Below are positions 19,860-25,731 of a stretch of DNA of 25,731 bases, in pieces (positions within the stretch are counted from its first letter, which is position 1; each line of letters starts with the position of its first letter). The stretch spans positions 141,914 through 167,644 of the forward strand of contig CAMPET010000111.1 in assembly GCA_946803715.1 (NCBI GenBank), read 5' to 3'. A program made the position numbers and the translations under genes. Origin of the DNA: Beroe ovata. Its lineage: Eukaryota; Ctenophora; Nuda; Beroida; Beroidae. The notes below the pieces were generated by a model, which saw nothing but the letters and a program-made list of their open reading frames with translations, did not search any database and was not told the origin of the DNA.

Positions 19860-22305
19860 CTACACGGAGGTGCATGTATGCCCATTGGAAGCCCGAACAA
19901 GCCCGTTACTCGTCACTGCAGGTGAGGGCGGTGGACCGGTAGCGGAACTATTCGCCGGAGAAAGCTGATTCGGATCAAAGAGTCTCTCGTTCTCGAGTTT
20001 GTTCCTCTCCTCCTCGTTAATAACCGCCTCCGCCACTCCCTCTTCATCAGCAGGGTCCGGCTTACCCAACTTCCGCCTCAGCCACGTCACTATGAAGTTC
20101 CGAAACCGGGGATTGGTTATCACGTAGATGAAGGGGTTAACGACCACGTGTATGGATTTTGCATACACCTGGAAAAGTCTGAACCAGATGGGCGGCTTCA
20201 CGTCTGATGTGTTGAGGATAATGGTAACGAAGAGTGGCACGTATGAAGCAATGAATGCCCAGCAGATGAAGTTGACCGTGGTAATGGACCGGATGTGGGG
20301 CATGAACGATGCACCCGAGGAGAGGGTGTGCACACAGATTGTGTACATGATCTTCACGCTCGTCAGAAAGAGGATTATCATGGGGATTGCTATGAATATG
20401 ATAGTGAACACTTTGGTCGAGTTGAAGGTAGGATCGGCGGGTTGGTGGTTTGAGGACCAGCAACTGAGGATAGGTGGTGCGTAGTGGGCATATGCACCCG
20501 CACAGATCCAGTATATGACGGGAATCGTCACCACTATCCAGATTAAGGAGAGAAGGATCTTGACGTGGGTGACACTGAACATTTTCCTCCGCTCAGGGGG
20601 CTTCTTGAGGACCCAGACCCGGTAACAGGATATCGCCATGATGACCAGTATCTCCGCGAGGAAGGGCACGTGCGAGCTGAAGAAACCGACAAACCAGCAC
20701 AGCTCCGGTCCGAACATCCACTTGCCGAAACAGAGAGTGAAGAACATGGGGAGGTAGAAGAGTACTGATATGAGCATGTCTGCCAGAGCCAGGTTCTCAA
20801 TGAACGCCAGTGTCGTCTCGTCCATGGATATAGCGCCTGGGAGAATTGTGTGTGTGTCAGATGTTCGGATACTACTCGTTACCTATGTACTTTGAGTACA
20901 CAAGTTATGGCGCCATTTCCGCATACATCTACCACCATATCGGTCGTGCGAATCCAGAGTGACTTTTCGAACATACTTTCATCGTTCCCTCAGAATGCAA
21001 TGCCGTCAAACGTATTCCTAGACTTTTATAGCATATTTCGGAAATATGCAATTTTCTTAGATTTTACAACACAATTTTATTTGAGTGTCAATGTCATAGT
21101 AGCTGAAGATGAGGAAATTATTTCTACAATAACTTAGCTCGTTTCATTGCCTCCGTGATCGAAACAATGAAAGTGTAACTGTCATGCAATTTTCTTCAAG
21201 TATAATTATCGGGCCCAGTCATGAATAATCTTATGGTGACCGGTTGATTTAATTATTCTCGATGATAAAGTGATAACTCAGAATTCAACGTACAGAAGCC
21301 TCCTTAAAATCTGAAAGTCCAAATTGATGGAGAATGAAAATCGACATCGACTCGGAAAGTTTGGAAACCGCAAATTGCAATAACTAGTAATTACTTTGTT
21401 TTGATTATTCGGGGCTTTGCCCCCTTAATACGATGATAATATTCCTGTTCATAACATGGTGCATCCGTACGTAATTTGAGTGGCTTATTCTGCGATTATC
21501 ATATTGAATATTCAAATTCAATGTGTTTGTGTGTGACCCACATTGCCTATTATTATAGTGATGTGCATAGGTACTACAGTAGCACCTCAAGTTGTGATAC
21601 TCATTAAAATTCACTTTGGTTATTAAAAGATTAAACTACAACCGCACACCTTAGCAATGATAGATTTACTAAGTAATGGGACACAGTTCACATTAATAAG
21701 TTGTGCACTGCATAATTTCATATTATCATTCGAAGGTGTGACAAATGAGACCGACGATTCAGTGATAATGAGACCACCCAACTAAACGGTGCAAAATATC
21801 GCAGGTGTCATAAGTATAGGTTACCAATATTAATATTACTTTTACAGATAACTAGGTATCAGTGCAAGGTCGTAACTCGTATGCCATATTATCACAGTGG
21901 TAGAAGAGGTTATTCAAGATCAAAATGCTATAGAATTCACAGTTGCAACGTAACGCAATGTTACAGGCTGTAACACAGCTTAACAAATATTACACAATGT
22001 TACACAATGATGTACAATGTAACACATGCAATGGATGTAAATTTCACATTATACAATGTACATTGTACCATGTACAATACATCACCATGTACCATGTACA
22101 TGTACAATACATCACAATGAACAACGCAGCACAATGTTACACATACATTGTTACACCACTTACCATGCTTCACTGAGCAGTAGAGGACGATGAAATTACC
22201 GAAGCAACCGATAATGATGACGAGGGTGTTGTAAAGACCAATGAAAACCTTCGATTGCACTGACAGAACAAGAAGGGGGTGCGGAAGGGCGGTGTCTTCC
22301 TCCAT
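19860..22305 (-). CDS. GPCR-B: class A (rhodopsin-like) receptor with non-canonical motifs, two exons
   Basis: Exons 22305-22164 and 20836-19860 give 372 residues; the intron is 1327 bp, donor CATG/GTAAGT, acceptor CTCCCAG/GCGCTA. TM1 has GCFGN (N37), TM2 NLALADM (D67), ECL1 FGKWMFG, TM3 start C94, ECL2 C173 and glycosylation site NST (N186), TM4 W147, TM5 AIPMI (P199), TM6 FICWAF (W240), TM7 NPFIY (281-285) and helix 8 NPRFRNF. The C-tail of about 75 residues is acidic then Pro/Ser-rich and ends CTSV, fitting a class I PDZ ligand. The DRY site reads YRV with R120 kept, and the CWxP proline is Phe. TM7 carries K274, seven residues before the NPxxY Asn. The N-terminus before TM1 is only about 17 residues, so an upstream exon is possible. 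Ligand unknown. A candidate ATTAAA poly(A) signal lies at 19703-19698. Confidence 0.93.
20837..22163 (-). other. GPCR-B intron (1327 bp)
   Basis: Donor GTAAGT at 22163, acceptor CTCCCAG ending at 20837. The donor-proximal 200 bp is a cluster of short TGTACA/ACAATG repeats. The rest is AT-rich, with a 12-bp palindrome of AATATT units near 21826. No nested gene seen. Confidence 0.85.
22005..22160. repeat. TGTACA/ACAATG repeat cluster beside the GPCR-B donor
   Basis: Dense copies of TGTACAAT, ATTGTACA and ACAATGTTACA, including the palindrome ACAATGTACATTGT and a doubled ACCATGTACA...ATACATCAC unit. Confidence 0.8.
22164..22305 (-). CDS. GPCR-B exon 1
   Basis: Forty-seven codons plus one base: MEEDTALPH, then TM1 (about 18-43) ending LYCSVKH, with the intron in ICL1, phase 1. 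This ATG is the first in frame after a TAA about 50 nt upstream and has G at -3 and +4. The intron position differs from that of GPCR-A (inside TM1, phase 2), so the two receptors are not recent tandem duplicates. Confidence 0.86.
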
Positions 22306-22747
22306 ATCGCATCCTATTAGTGAAGATAACACCGTTAATTGGGCGCTAATTGGGTTATAGTTAGCTAATTGGGTTATTATTGTTTCACTGATGTAAGTAC
22401 GAAGTAGTGAGAAAATGTTGTAAGTAGGGAAATTTACGGTCGCTTTTAAATACTATGAATCGTTGTCATCATAACACTGCCTATTATAGCTGTATCTGAT
22501 ACCTATTACATCCGCGACAGCATTAATTTCATTGTAGGGAACAGACACATCAGATTATAAACACATCCTAGACAGCAAGAAAGATAAGAGGGATAAACAC
22601 TCTAAACGTCTTCGTGTAGTTCACGTCAAGAGCTACAGAATACGATGGGTATTTTGTAGCTATTCGGAGTACGTGTGCGAAGCAACACTCCAAATTATTC
22701 GACTGTTGAATACATGATAATGATAGGTAGGTACAGGTAAGTATGAN

Positions 22748-22829
22748 ACATGGGGAAACTTGTGTCTATATCTGCTTGGCGACATGGGGAAACTTGCGTC
22801 TATATCTGCTTGGCGACATGGGGAAACTT
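22748..22829. repeat. 34-bp tandem repeat, about 2.4 copies
   Basis: Units start ACATGGGGAAACTTG and end TGCTTGGCG, at 22748, 22782 and a partial at 22816. It begins right after an N (22747). Confidence 0.88.
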
Positions 22830-22947
22830 GTGTCGGAATCGGAGAATCGTGTCGGAAAACCCGTCCTGTAGTCTTGTGTAGGTCCAAAACGAGAGTTTCA
22901 AAACGCACCTCAGGGACGTGATGTAAGTACTGTACGACAGTGCGGTT

Positions 22948-22994
22948 CACGTGGGTCACGTTAGTCACGTGAGTGAGTAGGTGTATCACACGTG
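22948..22994. promoter_or_regulatory. Cluster of three CACGTG E-boxes upstream of GPCR-B
   Basis: CACGTG at 22948-22953, 22966-22971 and 22989-22994, about 640-690 bp upstream of the GPCR-B start codon. The trio also appears in the second copy (about 23809-23856). CACGTG is the bHLH/bZIP-type E-box; function here is inferred only. Confidence 0.35.
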
Positions 22995-23310
22995 GAACAA
23001 TCGAAATCTAATGGATGTAATGGATGTAATGGATGTGATGAAATGGACTATGACCGTGAAGGTGGCGATATAGGGCTGAAGCAGTGCAATTGTTTCAGAA
23101 TTAATTTTTAGCGATTATTTAGCTCTCATAGCGATTATTTATTATTAGATCTTAAAAAGTAAGATATCGATTACACTAGACCTTGCAAAGAAACCTATTC
23201 TATAACACTATCTAAAAACAGGCAAATAAGGCGCTAAGAATAACACCTAGGTTAGTACACGGTTTACACCCATACTTTAAAATATGATAAACATTCATTG
23301 GACGAATGAT

Positions 23311-23470
23311 CAAAAAAGCGAAAACTACGTATATAATTCGGGACAAAAAAGCGAAAACTACGTATATAATTTGGGACAAAAAAGTAAACACTACGTATAT
23401 AATTCGGGACAAAAAAGTGAACACCACGTATATTATTTGGGACAAAAAAGGGAAAGTATTTACATTATTT
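23311..23470. repeat. 33-bp minisatellite, copy A (four units plus a partial)
   Basis: Units start CAAAAAAGCGAAAACTACG at 23311, 23344, 23377 and 23410, with a partial at 23443. Since 33 is divisible by three, open frames persist through it, giving an 11-residue periodic pattern (QKSENYVYNSG). Confidence 0.93.
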
Positions 23471-23681
23471 GGGGTTTGGGGAAAATGATTCTACCCAGTG
23501 TAAGGGGTAGGTAATGAATCTATATTTATTTTACTACGAATATAATATCGAGGATCGTCATTGATGCTTATAGTAGTAGGGAGATCGCAACTACACTATT
23601 GTCTACAGCAATCTCTAGTCTGACGTTTAACTACGTTTATTCTGTACATTATGGACGAGAACAAAATGTAACTTTTACAAN

Positions 23682-24510
23682 ATATTGTGTCTATATCTGC
23701 TTGGCGACATGGGGAAATATTGTGTCGGAGCCGGAGAATCGTGTCGGAAAACCCGTCCTGTAGTCTTGTGTAGGTCTAAAACGAGGGTTTCAAAACGACA
23801 GTGCGGTTCACGTGAGTCACGTTAGTCACGTGAGTGAGTAGGTGTATCACACGTGGAACAATCGAGATCTAATGGATGTAATGGATGTAATGGATGTGAT
23901 GAAATGGACTATGACTGTGAAGGTGGCGATATAGGGCTGAAGCAGTGCAGTTGTTTCAGAAATCAAATTACTTTTTAGCGATTATTTAGCTCTCATAGCG
24001 ATTATTTAGATCTTAAAAAGTAAGATATCGATTACATTATAGATCTTGCAAAGAAACCTATAGGTACTATAACACTATCTAACAACAGGCAAATAAGGCG
24101 CTAAGAATAACACCTTGGTTGGTACACGGTTTACACGCATACTTTAAAATACGATAGGTAAACATTCATTGGACGAATGATCAAAAAAGCGAAAACTACG
24201 TATATAATTCGGGACAAAAAAGTGAACACTACGTATATAATTCGGGACAAAAAAGTGAACACTGCGTATATTATTTGGGACAAAAAAGGGAAACTATTTA
24301 CATTATTTGGGGTTTTGGGAAAATGATTCTACCGAGTGTAAGGGGTAATGAATCTATTTATTTTACTACGAACATAATATCGAGGATTGTCATTGATGCT
24401 TATAGTAGTAGGGAGATCGCAACTACACTATTGTCTACAGCAATTTCTAGTCTGACGTTTAACTACGTTTATTCTACATTATGGACGAGAACAAAATGTA
24501 ACTTTTACAA
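23682..24510. repeat. Near-duplicate block 3, copy B
   Basis: About 829 bp, same order of elements as copy A. It has one minisatellite unit fewer and lacks about 28 bp present in copy A near 22908-22936. Confidence 0.93.
24182..24308. repeat. 33-bp minisatellite, copy B (three units plus a partial)
   Basis: Units at 24182, 24215 and 24248 and a partial at 24281; same unit as copy A but one repeat shorter. Confidence 0.92.
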
Positions 24511-24592
24511 AAAGATATGATATAGCTAATGGATGAGACGCTATACGTAAGCTTGGAAATGAGTTAAGTTACACTATTGTTTGCATAATATT

Positions 24593-24628
24593 GTTGCTCA
24601 TACATTCCTCGTTGCTCATACATTCCTC
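24593..24628. repeat. 18-bp tandem pair
   Basis: GTTGCTCATACATTCCTC occurs twice without a spacer. Confidence 0.9.
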
Positions 24629-25731
24629 ATAATATACTGTAGTCGCCGCAAGTCGTTGAGACACTGACACGCGAAATGAAATATGTTTCGGTAACATTCT
24701 ATAGTACAGAAACGGAAAAATCCGTACCCCGACAGGGCTAACATAATATTGGGATAAAACTTGGCATATTATGCGCGGTTTCAGTACAGAATACCGCGGT
24801 ATGGAATCAGCTCTAGGCAGACGAAGCGGATGTGGATGCGATGAAATCCATAGATTTGCCCGCTAATCAGCTACAGTAATTAAGTCGTTATACTGCTTCT
24901 ATCCTAGTGCAAAGCGATGGTAGATTGATAATCGCAAGGGTAAATTTGTAAACTGTATACAACCTATAACGCAAGGGATCTGAAATGAACGGAGGTACCA
25001 ATCATCTTCTTGCATATTCCAGAGTGAAACTTTTCATATTTGAAAAGGTGGCTCGAGATCTGATATATCAGGATATGGAGGTCTTTTCAAAACACACAGA
25101 CTCTAATATACTGCTCAAAGACGATCATCGCAAAAAACAATGACCTTATGATAGGTATTATGTTATAGCCCATAATACCCATGGGCCATGCCATGGCTGA
25201 TATCTGAGATTGCGTCTTCATTGTCATGGTATTCGCTGTAGACGGTACCTATAGAGGGAATGATAACTTAATATCTGAAGCACCAATGACAACGGCTGCT
25301 GGAGTAGGAAAGAGTACAACAAGAAGACACAGTTAGGTGAGACAAATAGTGGAGAGTGTCATCAACTGCATGTTTAAACACGGCGTTACTGCGACTTGTA
25401 ATGCTAGGGAAATGGGAAGTAGAACTATCTGAATAGAGACTACAGTGCAGCAGAGGACTCTGCAATAATATTTCCATACTATGAAGGAGGGGATAACATT
25501 GAGGGAAGAAGAGAGAGAAGTGTTACAAGTATTTATCACTCAACTGTGCCACTTGTTACAACAGTAATCATAGCAGAGTTACACGTGTTACACGTGTAAC
25601 ATATTATCATTGGGTTATGATATACCTCCCTATTACATACTAACATATTATCATAGCAACATGTGAAGCAACATAACAACGTATCACCACTCAACTTCTC
25701 CCTCATTAACAAGTCCTGGGAACACACACAC

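Larger units (their letters stand above)
22791..23680. repeat. Near-duplicate block 3, copy A
   Basis: About 890 bp ending at N 23681. It contains the E-box trio, an ATGGATGTA triplet repeat and four full units of a 33-bp minisatellite. Confidence 0.93.
22306..25731. other. Upstream of GPCR-B to window end: no gene recognised
   Basis: About 3.4 kb. It includes the near-duplicate blocks 22791-23680 and 23682-24510, the 33-bp minisatellite in each, a 34-bp tandem repeat at 22748-22829, an 18-bp tandem pair at 24593-24628, and palindromes at 25060-25071 and 25587-25600. Open frames in 25268-25727 are hydrophobic or cysteine-rich but show no domain; they could hide an exon of a neighbouring gene cut by the window edge. 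Confidence 0.5.

Noticed and set aside
20128-20800. Open frames antisense and out of frame to GPCR-B exon 2
   Set aside because: Shadow frames of a GC-richer coding exon. The sense frame has all seven-transmembrane landmarks.
19860-20836. GPCR-B as a true opsin
   Set aside because: The TM7 Lys is one residue out of register with the retinal Lys, and the DRY and CWxP motifs differ from opsins. Kept only as a point to check.
22660-22989. 109-codon minus-strand open frame in near-duplicate block 3
   Set aside because: It crosses an N and a 34-bp tandem repeat, and the corresponding frame is not maintained in copy B.
23311-23470. CRISPR-like array of 33-bp repeats
   Set aside because: Units are directly contiguous with no spacers and the context is animal nuclear DNA; it is a minisatellite.

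Overview
This window is animal nuclear DNA. It has split genes with GT-AG introns, two class A (rhodopsin-like) seven-transmembrane receptors, a SWI/SNF chromatin-remodelling subunit, and many CA/TG microsatellites. Short introns (about 130-1300 bp, with one of 12.9 kb) and gene spacing of a few kb suggest an invertebrate or early-branching metazoan. The sequence alone does not let me name a phylum.

Three protein-coding genes can be reconstructed completely. (1) A SMARCB1/SNF5/INI1 orthologue runs on the minus strand from 17504 to 1254 in nine coding exons. They join without a frame break into 386 codons, almost the length of the human protein. (2) A class A GPCR of 384 residues (called GPCR-A here) lies on the plus strand in two exons, 12345-12436 and 12607-13669. 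It sits wholly inside the 12.9-kb seventh intron of SMARCB1, antisense to its host. (3) A second, unrelated class A GPCR of 372 residues (GPCR-B) lies on the minus strand in two exons, 22305-22164 and 20836-19860, about 2.4 kb upstream of the SMARCB1 start.

Layout: 1-1253 is the 3' flank of SMARCB1 with simple repeats and a 20-bp perfect palindrome. 1254-1772 holds the last two SMARCB1 exons. 1773-14714 is the giant intron, with microsatellites, a GTGA minisatellite, a 250-bp pyrimidine tract, two near-duplicate blocks and the nested GPCR-A. 14715-17504 holds SMARCB1 exons 7 to 1, with an inverted-repeat element in intron 6. 17505-19859 is an AT-rich intergenic stretch. 19860-22305 is GPCR-B. 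22306-25731 has no recognisable gene and is dominated by a near-duplicated 0.8-0.9-kb block containing a 33-bp minisatellite.

The single N characters are informative. Three of them (4886, 10917, 23681) separate near-identical adjacent copies, as expected when two alleles of a heterozygous locus are joined head to tail by an assembler. I therefore treat these 'duplications' as probable assembly artefacts.

The genes do not form an obvious pathway. One is a ubiquitous chromatin-complex subunit and two are cell-surface receptors of unknown ligand. The most notable biology is the receptor gene nested antisense in a SNF5 intron, at an intron position that appears shared with human, and the departures of both receptors from textbook class A motifs.
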